A DNA stretch of 64,000 nt from Jiangella mangrovi (GTDB lineage: Bacteria; Actinomycetota; Actinomycetes; Jiangellales; Jiangellaceae), in the NCBI RefSeq assembly GCF_014204975.1, contig NZ_JACHMM010000001.1, forward strand, positions 3,038,001-3,102,000, read 5' to 3'. The position numbers were made by a program, and so were the translations under genes. A model generated the notes under the pieces. It saw only the letters and a list, made by a program, of their open reading frames with translations, was not told the origin of the DNA and did not search any database. Below, piece by piece: positions 37,280-46,465 of the stretch (position 1 is its first letter; each line of letters opens with the position of its first letter).

Positions 37280-38470
37280 GTGATCGACGTTGTCGGGGGT
37301 GGATGGTTCGATGGTCCCGTGGACAAGGTCACCTGGGCCCAGGTGCTCGGCCGCCGGCTGCAGCACCTGCACGTCACCGACCCGTCGCCCGGCCTGGTCG
37401 AGACCGCCGAGCGGCTCATCGGCGTGCATGCGCAGGTGGCGTCCACGGGCGAGCTCATCGCGGCGGCGCGGACCCCGTCGTACCAGCTGGGCGACGCCGC
37501 TACCGCGCTCTGGACCGACCGCACGCTGGTCAAGACGTGGGGCATGCGCGGCACGCTGCACCTGTTCCCGGCCGCCGAGCTGCCGCTGCTCGTCTCGGCG
37601 TGGAAGCACCGCCAGTTCCCGAACGTCAACGCCGCCTGGGAGCGCTACCACGGCATCAACCTCGCCGCTCTCCAGCAGATCACCGAGGTCATCGGCGAGG
37701 TCCTCCCGGGCCAGGTGCTCACCCGCGAGGAGCTGCTGACCGAGATCGCCGCCGTCGTCAAGGCGCCCGGACTGGCCGAGGCCGTGCGTTCCGGCTGGGG
37801 CCAGATGTTCAAGCCGGCCGCGGCGGGCGGTCTGCTCTGCTCGGGCCCCGAGCGCGACCGCAACGTCACGTTCACCAGCCCGCGCACCTGGCTGCCCGAC
37901 GTCGCGTGGGACCGGCAGCCCGACCACCGCACCGCCATGACAGCCGTGCTCGAGCGGTTCCTCGACGTGTACGGCCCGGCGACGCACGAGGACTTCAGCC
38001 GCTGGTGGGGCGTCGACGCCGCCAAGGCGCGCCGCCTGTTCAAGGAGTACGCCGAGGTCATGGTCCAGGTCGACCTCGACGGCATCGCCTGCTGGACCAC
38101 GCCGGCGGTGCTCGACGACCTCGTCGACCAGAGCGGCGACCAGAGCGTCGACCAGGCCGGCGCCGCCACCGGGGTGCACCTGCTGCCGGGGTTCGACCCC
38201 TACGTCATCGCGCCCATTGGCCACCGGGCCTGGACCATCCCCGACGGCTTCGTCGACCGCGTCTCGCGCGCCGCCGGCTGGATCTCACCGGTCCTCGTCG
38301 TCGACGGCGTCGTGCGCGGGGTGTGGAGCCACGAGCTGAAGAACGGCACCCTCACGGTCACCGTCGAGCCGTTCGCCAAGGTCACGGCCGCCACGAAGAA
38401 GGCCACGGCCGGCGCCGCCCAGCGCTACGGCGCGCTGTTCGACGCCGAGCCGCAGCTCACCTGGGGGTGA
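37280..38470 (+). CDS. Winged-helix DNA-binding domain protein (HTH_42 family)
   Basis: 396 residues if GTG 37280 is used (AGGT upstream); GTG 37319 would start at VDKVTWAQVLGRRLQHLHV, which is the more family-like beginning. HTH_42 markers: ERLIGVHAQVASTGELIAAART, WTDRTLVKTWGMRGTLHLFPAAELP, and VYGPATHEDFSRWWGVDAAKARRLF with a C-terminal LPGFDPYVIAPIGHR. Relatives include AlkX/YcaQ-type DNA crosslink glycosylases; the typical catalytic QxQ motif of YcaQ is not obvious here, so I only claim the fold. Confidence 0.85.
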   Translation: MIDVVGGGWFDGPVDKVTWAQVLGRRLQHLHVTDPSPGLVETAERLIGVHAQVASTGELIAAARTPSYQLGDAATALWTDRTLVKTWGMRGTLHLFPAAELPLLVSAWKHRQFPNVNAAWERYHGINLAALQQITEVIGEVLPGQVLTREELLTEIAAVVKAPGLAEAVRSGWGQMFKPAAAGGLLCSGPERDRNVTFTSPRTWLPDVAWDRQPDHRTAMTAVLERFLDVYGPATHEDFSRWWGVDAAKARRLFKEYAEVMVQVDLDGIACWTTPAVLDDLVDQSGDQSVDQAGAATGVHLLPGFDPYVIAPIGHRAWTIPDGFVDRVSRAAGWISPVLVVDGVVRGVWSHELKNGTLTVTVEPFAKVTAATKKATAGAAQRYGALFDAEPQLTWG

Positions 38471-38473
38471 GGC

Positions 38474-38869
38474 TCAGGCCGCCTCGCCACGCACCTGGTC
38501 GACGGCCACGCGCACCGTCACCCGCTGCTCGTCCTCCTTGCGGAATGGGTAGCTGTCGGCGTCAAGGTACTTCTTCGCGAGCCGGTCGATGACCTCGTCG
38601 CCGTCCTCGACGCTCAGCGTGGCGCGGCCGGTCACGCTGGCCCACCGCCACGGGTTCTCCGGGTCGAGCACACTGAGCGACACGACGTCGTTCTCGCGCA
38701 GACGGCGCTCTTTCACGCGGCCGGCGGCGGTGTTGAAGATGACGCCGTCACCCTCGACGTCGACCCAGACGATCGAGTTGTGCGGGTGGCCGTCGGCGTC
38801 CAGAACCGTCGCCCAGGCCGGGATCGGCTGGGAGAACAGGTCACGAGCGTTGTCGGTCAGAGCGGGCAT
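38474..38869 (-). CDS. PPOX-class F420-dependent split-barrel enzyme
   Basis: 131 residues. Split beta-barrel flavin/F420 reductase fold: AWATVLDADGHPHNSIVWVDVEGDGVIFNTAAGRVKERRLRENDVVSLSVLDPENPWRWASVTGRATL. The GRVKERRLRENDRVSL-type segment is the F420/FMN phosphate-binding region typical of the TIGR03618 group. Natural substrate unknown. GAAGGA precedes the ATG. A TTGAC-GT-GTCAA inverted repeat near 38893-38904 lies upstream and could be its operator or -35 region. Confidence 0.9.
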   Translation of the reverse strand: MPALTDNARDLFSQPIPAWATVLDADGHPHNSIVWVDVEGDGVIFNTAAGRVKERRLRENDVVSLSVLDPENPWRWASVTGRATLSVEDGDEVIDRLAKKYLDADSYPFRKEDEQRVTVRVAVDQVRGEAA

Positions 38870-38956
38870 GCGCGTACATCCTTCACAAAAAGTTGACGTG
38901 TCAAACGTTCCACGTTCGACAACGCCGGATGTGCGCGCGAGCTTCCCGTAGTCCCG

Positions 38957-40756
38957 TCAATCCTCGATGGTGCAGATGATCGCGCCGTTGCCGATGGTCG
39001 CGCCCACTTCGGCGCTCAGCCCCGTGACGGTGCCGGCCTTGTGCGCCGTGATGGGCTGCTCCATCTTCATCGCCTCCATGACGACGACGACATCACCCTC
39101 GGCCACGCTCTGCCCGTCCTCGGCGACCACCTTGATGATGGTGCCCTGCATGGGCGAGGTGAGGGCGTCGCCGCTGACGGCGGCCGCCCCGGCCCGGCCC
39201 GCGGTGCGCCGCGCCGGCCGCCGGGCCGCGCCCGCGCCGGCAGCGGCCGTGCCGCCGCCCGCGCCCGCCCCGAACCCGGCCGGCAGCACGACCTCGAGCC
39301 GCTTGCCGCCGACCTCGACGGTGACCCGCTCGCGCCCGACGCCCTCGCCGTCGGACCCGTCGGCCGTGGAACCCTCGAACGGCGCGACCGGGTTGTCCCA
39401 CTCGGTCTCGATCCAGCGCGTGTGGACGGTGAACGCCTCGCCGTCGGAGGCGGGGACGAAGGCGGGGTCGTCGAGCACGGCGCGGTGGAACGGGATGACG
39501 GTGGCCAGCCCGCCGACCTCGAACTCGGCCAGCGCGCGCCGGGCCCGCTCGACCGCCTGGCGCCGCGAGGCGCCGGTGACGACCAGCTTGGCGAGCAGGG
39601 AGTCGAAGTTCTGCCCGACGACGCTGCCCGGCTCGACGCCCGCGTCAACCCGAACGCCCGGGCCCGACGGCGGCTTGAACGTCGCCACGGTGCCGGGCGT
39701 GGGGAGGAAGCTGCGGCCCGGGTCCTCGCCGTTGATGCGGAACTCGATGGAGTGGCCGCGGACGACGGGGTCGTCGAAGCCGAGCTCCTCGCCCTCGGCG
39801 ACCCGGAACATCTCGCGGACGAGGTCGAGGCCGGTGACCTCCTCGGTGACCGGGTGCTCGACCTGCAGCCGGGTGTTGACCTCGAGGAAGGAGATGGTGC
39901 CGTCGGTGCCGACCAGGAACTCGCAGGTGCCGGCGCCGACGTAGCCGGCCTCGCGCAGGATCGCCTTGGACGCGCGGTACAGCTCGGCGTTCTGCTCCTC
40001 GGAGAGGAACGGAGCGGGGGCTTCTTCCACCAGCTTCTGGTGCCGCCGCTGCAGTGAGCAGTCGCGCGTGGACACGACGACGACGTTGCCGTGCCGGTCG
40101 GCCAGGCACTGGGTCTCGACGTGGCGCGGCCGGTCGAGGTAGCGCTCGACGAAGCACTCGCCGCGGCCGAACGCCGCGACCGCCTCGCGCACGGCGGACT
40201 CGTAGAGGTCCGGGATCTCCTCGAGCGTGCGCGCGACCTTGAGGCCGCGCCCGCCGCCGCCGTAGGCCGCCTTGATGGCGACCGGCAAGCCGTGCTCCTT
40301 GGCGAAGTCGACGACCTCGTCGGCGCTGGTGACGGGGTCGGAGGTGCCCGCGACGAGCGGGGCGCCGGCGCGCGCGGCGATGTGCCGGGCGCTGACCTTG
40401 TCGCCGAGCGCGGTAATGGCGGCCGGCGGCGGCCCGATCCAGACCAGCCCGGCGTCGAGGACGGCCTGCGCGAACTCGGCGTTCTCGGCCAGGAAGCCGT
40501 AGCCGGGGTGGACGGCGTCGGCGCCGGAGCGCGCGGCGACGTCGAGCAGCTTCGCGATGACCAGGTACGTCTCGGCGGCGGTCTCGCCGCCCAGCGCGTA
40601 GGCCTCGTCGGCGAGCCGGGCGTGCGGGGCGTCGCGGTCGCCGTCGGCGTAGACGGCGACACTGCCCAGGCCCGCGTCGCGGCAGGCCCGAATCACCCGC
40701 ACCGCGATCTCGCCGCGGTTGGCCACGAGAACCTTGCTGATCCGGCGGTACTCCAC
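38957..40756 (-). CDS. Acyl-CoA carboxylase alpha subunit: biotin carboxylase plus biotin carrier
   Basis: 599 residues from GTG 40756, with GGAGGAGA just upstream. Biotin carboxylase (about 1-450): [26 protein letters not shown]-grasp loop [60 protein letters not shown] linker rich in Ala, Gly and Arg precedes the biotinyl domain, whose lysine is in [11 protein letters not shown]. It makes carboxybiotin for the AccD carboxyltransferases; equivalent to M. tuberculosis AccA3. BirA at 61.9 kb would biotinylate it. Confidence 0.96.
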   Translation of the reverse strand: MEYRRISKVLVANRGEIAVRVIRACRDAGLGSVAVYADGDRDAPHARLADEAYALGGETAAETYLVIAKLLDVAARSGADAVHPGYGFLAENAEFAQAVLDAGLVWIGPPPAAITALGDKVSARHIAARAGAPLVAGTSDPVTSADEVVDFAKEHGLPVAIKAAYGGGGRGLKVARTLEEIPDLYESAVREAVAAFGRGECFVERYLDRPRHVETQCLADRHGNVVVVSTRDCSLQRRHQKLVEEAPAPFLSEEQNAELYRASKAILREAGYVGAGTCEFLVGTDGTISFLEVNTRLQVEHPVTEEVTGLDLVREMFRVAEGEELGFDDPVVRGHSIEFRINGEDPGRSFLPTPGTVATFKPPSGPGVRVDAGVEPGSVVGQNFDSLLAKLVVTGASRRQAVERARRALAEFEVGGLATVIPFHRAVLDDPAFVPASDGEAFTVHTRWIETEWDNPVAPFEGSTADGSDGEGVGRERVTVEVGGKRLEVVLPAGFGAGAGGGTAAAGAGAARRPARRTAGRAGAAAVSGDALTSPMQGTIIKVVAEDGQSVAEGDVVVVMEAMKMEQPITAHKAGTVTGLSAEVGATIGNGAIICTIED

Positions 40757-40894
40757 GCTCTCTCCTCCCAGAACTGCAGCGAGTCTAGGGGACTGCCAGG
40801 TGAACTCCGTCTGACGCATCGTCGCGAGGCAACCCGTGCACCGTCTCCAGCGTGTTCACGACAACGAGTCAAGACAGGGGGAAGCGGGGTCGTG

Positions 40895-41461
40895 ATGCTT
40901 ATACAGTCCCCTGACGGTGAAGCCGCACCGGCCGTGGGCGCGACGGTGTATGCGGGCCGCTCCGAGCCGGACGAGGCGACGATGGATTTCGAGGAGTTCG
41001 TCCGGGCGAGTCTGCCCGGGCTGCTGCGCTACGGCCACGCGCTCACGGGTTCGCCGCACGACGCGGCCGACCTCGTCCAGACGGTGCTGGAGAAGGTCGG
41101 ATCGCGGTGGACGCGGATCATGCGGCAGGACGTCGAGCCGCTCGCCTACGTACGGCGGTCCATGGCCAACGCCCACGTCAGCCGCTGGCGGCGACGACGC
41201 CGTGAGGTGCTGGTCGACGTGTTCCCCGACCAGGGCGTGTCGCCTCCGGACCGTCTCGACGGCGAGCCGATGTGGCAGGCGCTGGCCGAGCTGCCGCCGC
41301 GGCAGCGGGCGGTGCTGGTGCTGCGCTACTACGAGGACCTGTCCGAGGCGGAGATCGCCGCGGCGCTGGGCATCAGCCAGGGCACCGTGAAGAGCCAGGC
41401 GAGCAAGGCGCTGGCGAAGTTGCGGGCGAACGTGTCCGCCGTGGAGGGACGAGACCGATGA
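40895..41461 (+). CDS. SigE70-type ECF RNA polymerase sigma factor
   Basis: 188 residues from ATG 40895 (GGGGGAAG ten bases upstream); ATG 40982 (MDFEEFVRASLPGLLRYGHALTG) is the minimal start. Region 2: LLRYGHALTGSPHDAADLVQTVLEKV and YVRRSMANAHVSRWRRRRRE. Region 4: WQALAELPPRQRAVLVLRYYEDLSEAEIAAALGISQGTVKSQASKALAKLR. It overlaps the next gene (ATGA), whose membrane protein is the likely anti-sigma or signal-input partner. A GCAACC box near 40822 could be an autoregulatory -35. Confidence 0.93.
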   Translation: MLIQSPDGEAAPAVGATVYAGRSEPDEATMDFEEFVRASLPGLLRYGHALTGSPHDAADLVQTVLEKVGSRWTRIMRQDVEPLAYVRRSMANAHVSRWRRRRREVLVDVFPDQGVSPPDRLDGEPMWQALAELPPRQRAVLVLRYYEDLSEAEIAAALGISQGTVKSQASKALAKLRANVSAVEGRDR

Positions 41462-42792
41462 ACGACTTCGACGACGAACTGCGCCGGATCCTCGGCGACG
41501 AGCGGCTCGGGCTCACCCCGCAGGCCGACGCCGTCGGGCGGATCGTCAAGGGCGCCCACCGCCGGCGGACCGTCCGCGTCGTGGCGTCGGCGGCCGGATC
41601 GGTCGGCCTGGTGGCCGCGGTGGCGATCGGCTCGATGGCCGTCAGCGGCCAGTTCACCGCCGCGCCCGACTACGATCCGCAGCCGGCTGTGTCGCCGACG
41701 GTGCTCCCCGGCCCGGAGCTCACCCCGGACCCGGCCACCCCGACGACGACGCCGGACCCCACGGCCGACCCGACGGGCGACCCCACCGGCGACTCCGGCG
41801 GCGACCCGGCTGGGGGATCGTCCGGCACGGGTGACCCGGCCGGCGACACGCCGCCCGGCGGGCTCGACCCGGTGGACGTCTCGACGCTGCCGCTGCTCGA
41901 TCCGGCCGCGCCGTTCGATGGCGTCCAGGTGCGGATGCCGCTGGCCCAGCTCCAGCAGGTCCCCGGCGTCGAGATCACCCGGCTGCGGGCCCAGACCGAC
42001 TCGCCCGAGCTCTGCTACGGCGAGTTCCGCACCGCCGACGCTCACGGCTACATCTCGCTGCGCGGCGCGATCGGCAGTCCGCCGGACGACCTCATGGGCG
42101 CCTACGAGGTCGCGACGCTGGTGGCGGACGTCCCGGTGCGCACGCCCGAGGGCATCGGCGTGGGCAGCTCCGCCGCCGACGTGCGGGCGGCCTACCCGGA
42201 GACGTACGCCGAGGACAACGGCGACCTCGGCAGCGTGATCCACGGGCTGGCCGGGGTGATGTCGTCCTGGGAGTTCCAGGTCGTCGACGGCCTGGTCACC
42301 CGGATCGCCCACGACGGCAGGCACAACTGCGGTGTCGACCCGCCGCCGGTCGAGGGCCCCACGCCCGACCCGGACGTGCCGGTGATCACCGCGGACGGCT
42401 ACGGCCCGATCCGGATCGGCATGAGCGTCACCGAGCTGGAGGACGTCGACGGCGTCACCATGGACACCAGCGACCAGAGCGCCACGTGCCACGGATCGTT
42501 CACCTACGGCGACGTCCACGGCTCGGTCTCGGTGCGCCGCGACCCGGACACCGGCGAGATCTTCGACGACACGCTCCAGGTGACGACCATCACCTCCGAT
42601 CGGCCGCTGCAGACGCCGGAGGGGGTCCGGCAGGGCACGCCGCTCGACCAGGTCCGCCTCGTCCACCCGAACCTGGAGGTGTCCGCCGAGCAGGCGCGGG
42701 CAGCGGCCGGTTCCCGGACGTACTGGGTGTTCCGCACCGCGGGCGGCGACGTCGTCGTGCAGGTCATGCTCGACGGCGGATGGGGCTGCTGA
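41458..42792 (+). CDS. Membrane partner of the ECF sigma factor with duplicated Cys domain
   Basis: 444 residues. A short cytoplasmic helix (MNDFDDELRRILGDERLGLTPQADAVGRIV, 1-38) is the probable sigma-binding part, followed by one membrane helix (39-64), a Pro/Thr/Asp/Gly linker (65-145) and two homologous exported domains (about 150-300 and 315-444). Each has one Cys after the first strands (PELCYGEF, ATCHGSF), a TPEGI/V...G block followed by VRAAYP or VRLVHP, and a closing Cys (HNCGV, GWGC), suggesting one disulfide per domain. No ZAS zinc motif is present, so its anti-sigma role rests on context. Confidence 0.8.
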   Translation: MNDFDDELRRILGDERLGLTPQADAVGRIVKGAHRRRTVRVVASAAGSVGLVAAVAIGSMAVSGQFTAAPDYDPQPAVSPTVLPGPELTPDPATPTTTPDPTADPTGDPTGDSGGDPAGGSSGTGDPAGDTPPGGLDPVDVSTLPLLDPAAPFDGVQVRMPLAQLQQVPGVEITRLRAQTDSPELCYGEFRTADAHGYISLRGAIGSPPDDLMGAYEVATLVADVPVRTPEGIGVGSSAADVRAAYPETYAEDNGDLGSVIHGLAGVMSSWEFQVVDGLVTRIAHDGRHNCGVDPPPVEGPTPDPDVPVITADGYGPIRIGMSVTELEDVDGVTMDTSDQSATCHGSFTYGDVHGSVSVRRDPDTGEIFDDTLQVTTITSDRPLQTPEGVRQGTPLDQVRLVHPNLEVSAEQARAAAGSRTYWVFRTAGGDVVVQVMLDGGWGC

Positions 42793-42804
42793 CCCGGCGC
42801 GACC

Positions 42805-43191
42805 TCAGCCGGCGAGCCGGTCCAGGTCGGCACGGCATCGGCGCTCGAGTTCGACGAGGTCGGACAGGGTGGCGTCGATGTCGCGCCGGCGCTGTTCCAG
42901 CTCGGCCCGGCGCTGCTCGATCTGGTCGAGCAGGTAGCGGAGCTGGCCGACCTCGCCGGGCTCGGCGTCGTACATGCCGATGATCTTCTTGATCTCGTCC
43001 AGCGGGAACCCGAGCCGCTTCCCGCGCAGCACCAGTCCCAGCCGCACGCGGTCGCCGTCGGCGAAAATGCGCCGGGTGCCGTTGCGGGCCGGCGTCAGCA
43101 GCCCCTGCTCCTCGTAGAACCGGATGGTGCGGAGCGTGACGCCGTACTCCTCGGCGAGTTCGGCGATGCTCCACGTGCGCTCGTCGACCAC
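42805..43191 (-). CDS. MerR-family regulator of acyl-CoA metabolism (LiuR-like)
   Basis: 128 residues. MerR winged helix: WSIAELAEEYGVTLRTIRFYEEQGLLTPARNGTRRIFADGDRVRL, then GKRLGFPLDEIKKIIGMYD and a dimerising coiled coil. There is no Cys metal site; the short effector region fits the LiuR/branched-chain acyl-CoA type. It is divergent from an acyl-CoA dehydrogenase/carboxyltransferase operon with a 16-bp palindrome in between. Confidence 0.92.
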   Translation of the reverse strand: MVDERTWSIAELAEEYGVTLRTIRFYEEQGLLTPARNGTRRIFADGDRVRLGLVLRGKRLGFPLDEIKKIIGMYDAEPGEVGQLRYLLDQIEQRRAELEQRRRDIDATLSDLVELERRCRADLDRLAG

Positions 43192-43225
43192 CTCGGCGTC
43201 TCCTTCTCCTGGTGCGGGTCCAAAA

Positions 43226-43241
43226 CTTACGTTAACGTAAG
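43226..43241. promoter_or_regulatory. MerR-type operator in the divergent promoter
   Basis: CTTACGTTAACGTAAG is a perfect 16-bp palindrome in the 87-base gap between the MerR gene and the acyl-CoA dehydrogenase. Its ACGTnnACGT core resembles, from memory, LiuR sites of leucine-degradation regulons. A TTGACG box (minus strand, 43242-43247) abuts it, so binding would affect at least the regulator's own promoter. Confidence 0.75.
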
Positions 43242-43278
43242 CGTCAAGTACCGAGCACTACGGAAAGCGGGAACGACG

Positions 43279-44445
43279 ATGTTCGAGCTCTCCGCGGAAC
43301 ACGAAGAGTTCCGCCAGGTCGTCCGCGACTTCGCCCGGGCGGAGATCGCTCCGCACGCGGCGGAGTGGGACCGCAAGCACGAGTTCCCGGTCCCCGTCGT
43401 GCGGGCCATGGGCGAGCTGGGGCTGTTCGGCCTGACGGCGCCCGAGGAGTACGGCGGCGCGGGCGGCGACCTCACCAGCCTGTGCGTGGCGATCGAGGAG
43501 ATCGGGCGCGTCGACCAGTCGCTCGGCATCACGCTCGAGGCCGCCGTCGGGCTGGGCATCACGCCGATCCTGTCCTACGGCACCGCGGAGCAGAAGGACC
43601 GCTGGCTGCCCGACCTCGTGGCCGGCCGTGCGCTCGCCGCGTTCGGCCTCACCGAGCCCGGTGCCGGGTCCGACGCCGGCGCGACGGCGACCCGCGCGGT
43701 CCTCGACGGCGACCAGTGGGTCGTCGACGGCGCCAAGCAGTTCATCACCAACTCCGGCACCGAGCTGACCAGCTGTGTCACCATCACGGCGCGCACCGGT
43801 GAGCGGCCTGACGGCAGCGCCGAGATCTCCGCGATCATCGTCCCGTCCGGAACGCCCGGGTTCATCGTCGAGCCGGCCTACGACAAGCTCGGCTGGCACG
43901 CGTCCGACACCCACCCGCTGACGTTCGACGGCGTGCGGGTGCCGGCCGACCACCTCCTGGGTGCGCGCGGTCACGGGTTCGCGCAGTTCCTGGCGACGCT
44001 CGACGACGGCCGCATCGCGATCTCCGCGCTCGCCGTCGGCTGCATCCAGGCCATGCTCGACGCCACCCTCGAGTACGCGCACGACCGGACGTCGTTCGGC
44101 GTGCCCATCGGCGCGAAGCAGGCCGTCGCGTTCCAGATCGCCGACCTGCACGTCATGGCGCAGGCCGCCCGGCTGCTCACCTACCGGGCCGCGGCCCTGC
44201 GCGACGCCGGCGCCCCCGCCGACCAGGTCAAGCAGGCGGCCGCGTCGGCCAAGCTCTACGCGACGGAGTCCGCCGTCACCGCCACCCGGGTCGCGACGCA
44301 GGTGTACGGCGGCTACGGGTTCATGGAGGAGTACCCGGTGGCGCGCTTCTACCGCGACGCGAAGATCCTCGAGATCGGCGAGGGGACCAGTGAGATCCAG
44401 CGACTCGTCCTGGCTCGCGGGCTGGGCCTGCCGGTTCAGGCATGA
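43279..44445 (+). CDS. Acyl-CoA dehydrogenase
   Basis: 388 residues. FAD-dependent alpha,beta-desaturation of an acyl-CoA thioester. Markers: FGLTEPGAGSDAGATATRA (FAD/substrate strand), DGRIAISALAVGCIQAMLDATLEYAHDRTSFGVPIG, QVYGGYGFMEEYPVARFYRDAKILEIGEGTSEIQRLVLARGL, the last containing the usual catalytic Glu loop (IGEGTSEIQ). Chain-length specificity cannot be read. The MerR/LiuR-like regulator and the carboxyltransferase 25 bases downstream point to branched-chain (isovaleryl-like) acyl-CoA; inference. Confidence 0.94.
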   Translation: MFELSAEHEEFRQVVRDFARAEIAPHAAEWDRKHEFPVPVVRAMGELGLFGLTAPEEYGGAGGDLTSLCVAIEEIGRVDQSLGITLEAAVGLGITPILSYGTAEQKDRWLPDLVAGRALAAFGLTEPGAGSDAGATATRAVLDGDQWVVDGAKQFITNSGTELTSCVTITARTGERPDGSAEISAIIVPSGTPGFIVEPAYDKLGWHASDTHPLTFDGVRVPADHLLGARGHGFAQFLATLDDGRIAISALAVGCIQAMLDATLEYAHDRTSFGVPIGAKQAVAFQIADLHVMAQAARLLTYRAAALRDAGAPADQVKQAAASAKLYATESAVTATRVATQVYGGYGFMEEYPVARFYRDAKILEIGEGTSEIQRLVLARGLGLPVQA

Positions 44446-44470
44446 TCGGCGTGTGAGGGAAGGGGACGAC

Positions 44471-46000
44471 GTGGGGCGCGACCACTACGCCGAAGTCGAC
44501 GCGGCGCGCAAGGCCACCGAGGTCCCGTCGGACGCCGGTGCCGCCAAGCTCGCCGCGCAGGGCAAGCTCTACGTCCGCGACCGCCTCGGCCTGCTCTTCG
44601 ACACCGGGACGTTCGTCGAGGACGGCCAGCTGGCCAACTCACTGGCGACGGGGCTGCCGGCCGACGGCGTCGTCACCGGCCGCGGCCTGGTCGAGGGCCG
44701 GCCCGCGCTGGTGGTCGCCAACGACCCCACCGTCAAGGCCGGCTCGTGGGGCGCGCGCACCGTCGAGAAGATCGTGCGGGTCACCGAGACCGCGCTGCGC
44801 GACGAGCTGCCGGTGTTCTGGTTCATCGACTCCGCCGGCGCCCGCATCACCGACCAGGTCGACCTGTTCCCCGGCCGCCGCGGCGCCGGGCGCATCTTCC
44901 ACAACCAGGTCGCGCTGTCGGGCCGGGTGCCGCAGATCTGCTGCCTCTTCGGGCCCAGCGCGGCCGGCGGCGCCTACATCCCGTCGTTCTGCGACGTCGT
45001 GATCATGGTCGAGGGCAACGCGTCGATGTACCTCGGCTCCCCCCGCATGGCCGAGATGGTCGTCGGCGAGAAGGTGTCGCTCGAAGAGATGGGCGGCGCC
45101 CGCATGCACGCGACGGTGTCCGGCTGCGGCGACAACCTCGCCGCCGACGACGCCGAGGCGATCGAGCAGGCGAAGGCGTTCTTCTCCTACCTGCCTGGCT
45201 CGTGGCGCCAGCCGCCGCCGTCGTACGAGTCGGGCACCGCGGCCCGCGAGTTCACCCGCGACCTCGTCCCCGCCGAGGAGTCGCAGGGGTACGACATCCA
45301 CGACGTCATCGACGCGCTGGTTGACGACGACTCGTTCTTCGAGGTCAAGCCGTTGTTCGCGGCCGAGCTGGTCACCGGTTTCGGCCTGCTCGAGGGCCAG
45401 GTCGTCGGCGTCGTCGCCAACCAGCCCGCGGTCAAGGGTGGCGTTCTGTTCACCGATTCCGCGGACAAGGCGGCCCGGTTCATCTGGCTGTGCGACGCGT
45501 TCAACGTGCCGCTGATCTACCTGGCCGACGTGCCCGGCTTCATGATCGGATCGGTGGTGGAGCGCGAGGGGATCATCCGGCACGGCGCCAAGATGATCAC
45601 CGCCGTCGCCGAGGCGACGGTGCCGACGGTGTCGGTCATCGTCCGCAAGGCCTACGGCGCCGGGTTGTACGCGATGTGCGGCCCCGGCTTCGGGCCCGAC
45701 GCCTGCCTCGCCCTGCCGACCGCGAAGATCGCCGTCATGGGCCCGGAGGCCGCGATCAACGCCGTCTACTTCAACAAGATCGCGGCGATAGCGGACGAGG
45801 CGGAGCGGGCTGCGTACGTCGCGGGGCTGCGGCTGGAGTACGAGGCCGACATCGACATCCTGCGGCTGGCGTCGGACCTGGTCATCGACGCGATCGTCGA
45901 GCCCGAGGAGCTACGTGGCCAGCTGGTCGCTCGCTTGGCGGCGGCTGCGGGCAAGGACCGCAGGTTTTCCGAGCGGCGCCACGGCGTTCCGCCGGTGTGA
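44471..46000 (+). CDS. Acyl-CoA carboxylase carboxyltransferase (beta) subunit
   Basis: 509 residues from GTG 44471, preceded by GGGAAGGGG; GTG 44453 is an alternative. Crotonase-fold carboxyltransferase with two halves: RDRLGLLFDTGTFVEDGQ, PVFWFIDSAGARITDQVDLFPGRRGAGRIF, LFGPSAAGGAYIPSFCDVVIMV (first oxyanion hole), and VPLIYLADVPGFMIGSVVEREGIIRHGAKMITAVAEATVPTVSVIVRKAYGAGLYAM (second). It differs in sequence from the AccD at 57.5 kb. Pairing with an acyl-CoA dehydrogenase suggests methylcrotonyl-CoA carboxylation, not proven. The biotin chain would come from 38957-40756. Confidence 0.92.
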   Translation: MGRDHYAEVDAARKATEVPSDAGAAKLAAQGKLYVRDRLGLLFDTGTFVEDGQLANSLATGLPADGVVTGRGLVEGRPALVVANDPTVKAGSWGARTVEKIVRVTETALRDELPVFWFIDSAGARITDQVDLFPGRRGAGRIFHNQVALSGRVPQICCLFGPSAAGGAYIPSFCDVVIMVEGNASMYLGSPRMAEMVVGEKVSLEEMGGARMHATVSGCGDNLAADDAEAIEQAKAFFSYLPGSWRQPPPSYESGTAAREFTRDLVPAEESQGYDIHDVIDALVDDDSFFEVKPLFAAELVTGFGLLEGQVVGVVANQPAVKGGVLFTDSADKAARFIWLCDAFNVPLIYLADVPGFMIGSVVEREGIIRHGAKMITAVAEATVPTVSVIVRKAYGAGLYAMCGPGFGPDACLALPTAKIAVMGPEAAINAVYFNKIAAIADEAERAAYVAGLRLEYEADIDILRLASDLVIDAIVEPEELRGQLVARLAAAAGKDRRFSERRHGVPPV

Positions 46001-46034
46001 GGTTTTACGGGTCTCGCGTGGTTGCGTTGGGTTT

Positions 46035-46171
46035 CCCCGTCCCCCTGCTGCCCATTTTCTTAGCCGCGTATCCGCGCCTCAAGCGGACCCTTGGGGCGCT
46101 GCGCGCCGGTGGGGGTCCGCTTGACCCGCGGCTCCGCGGCCAAGAACCTGGCAGCTATCAGGGGGACGGGG
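46035..46171. repeat. 135-bp hairpin element, copy A
   Basis: Bounded by the 13-base inverted ends CCCCGTCCCCCTG and CAGGGGGACGGGG. Inside, CTGCC/GGCAG, TTCTTnGCCGCG/CGCGGCnAAGAA and CAAGCGGACCC/GGGTCCGCTTG also pair, so the whole element can form one long imperfect hairpin. Copy B (46608-46740) matches its reverse complement closely, including the bulge containing ATAGC. It begins 35 bases after the carboxyltransferase stop. No ORF and no clear target duplication are seen. Confidence 0.85.
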
Positions 46172-46221
46172 GGAGTCTGGCGACGGGTGGGTGGTCGGGG
46201 CCTGCTTGGTCTTGGGTTGAG

Positions 46222-46295
46222 CGCGCGTCCTGGGTGTGAGTCGCGCTGTCGGGGCTGATTCGGCTGTTTCGCGCGCGTCACGCCCAGGACGCGCG
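46222..46295 (+). repeat. 18-bp inverted repeat with 38-base loop
   Basis: Arms 46222-46239 and 46278-46295 match except for one T.G wobble (CGCGCGTCCTGGGTGTGA on the left). A third partial copy of the right arm follows at about 46290-46308 (GACGCGCGTCAGACCCAGGA). Part of the hairpin cluster between the two convergent genes. Confidence 0.75.
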
Positions 46296-46320
46296 TCAGA
46301 CCCAGGATGTGGCGGTGCGG

Positions 46321-46360
46321 GGAGGGACTTCTTCCCGCTATGGCGGGGAGAACTCCCTCC
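46321..46360 (+). terminator. Hairpin, 18-bp stem and 4-base loop
   Basis: Arms 46321-46338 and 46343-46360 around TATG pair with one mismatch and one G.U wobble as plus-strand RNA (GGAGGGACTTCTTCCCGC on the left). It lies downstream of the carboxyltransferase gene and may act as an intrinsic terminator without a U-run, as is common in actinobacteria. Confidence 0.5.
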
Positions 46361-46465
46361 TGACGTGTGTCGTGGGCGAGCTACTGCTGCTCTGGCGGTA
46401 GTAACTCTTCCTTGACCACCCGTGGGGTCCACGATGTGGGATTTGGGGGTGTTTGCTGGGCCGCC

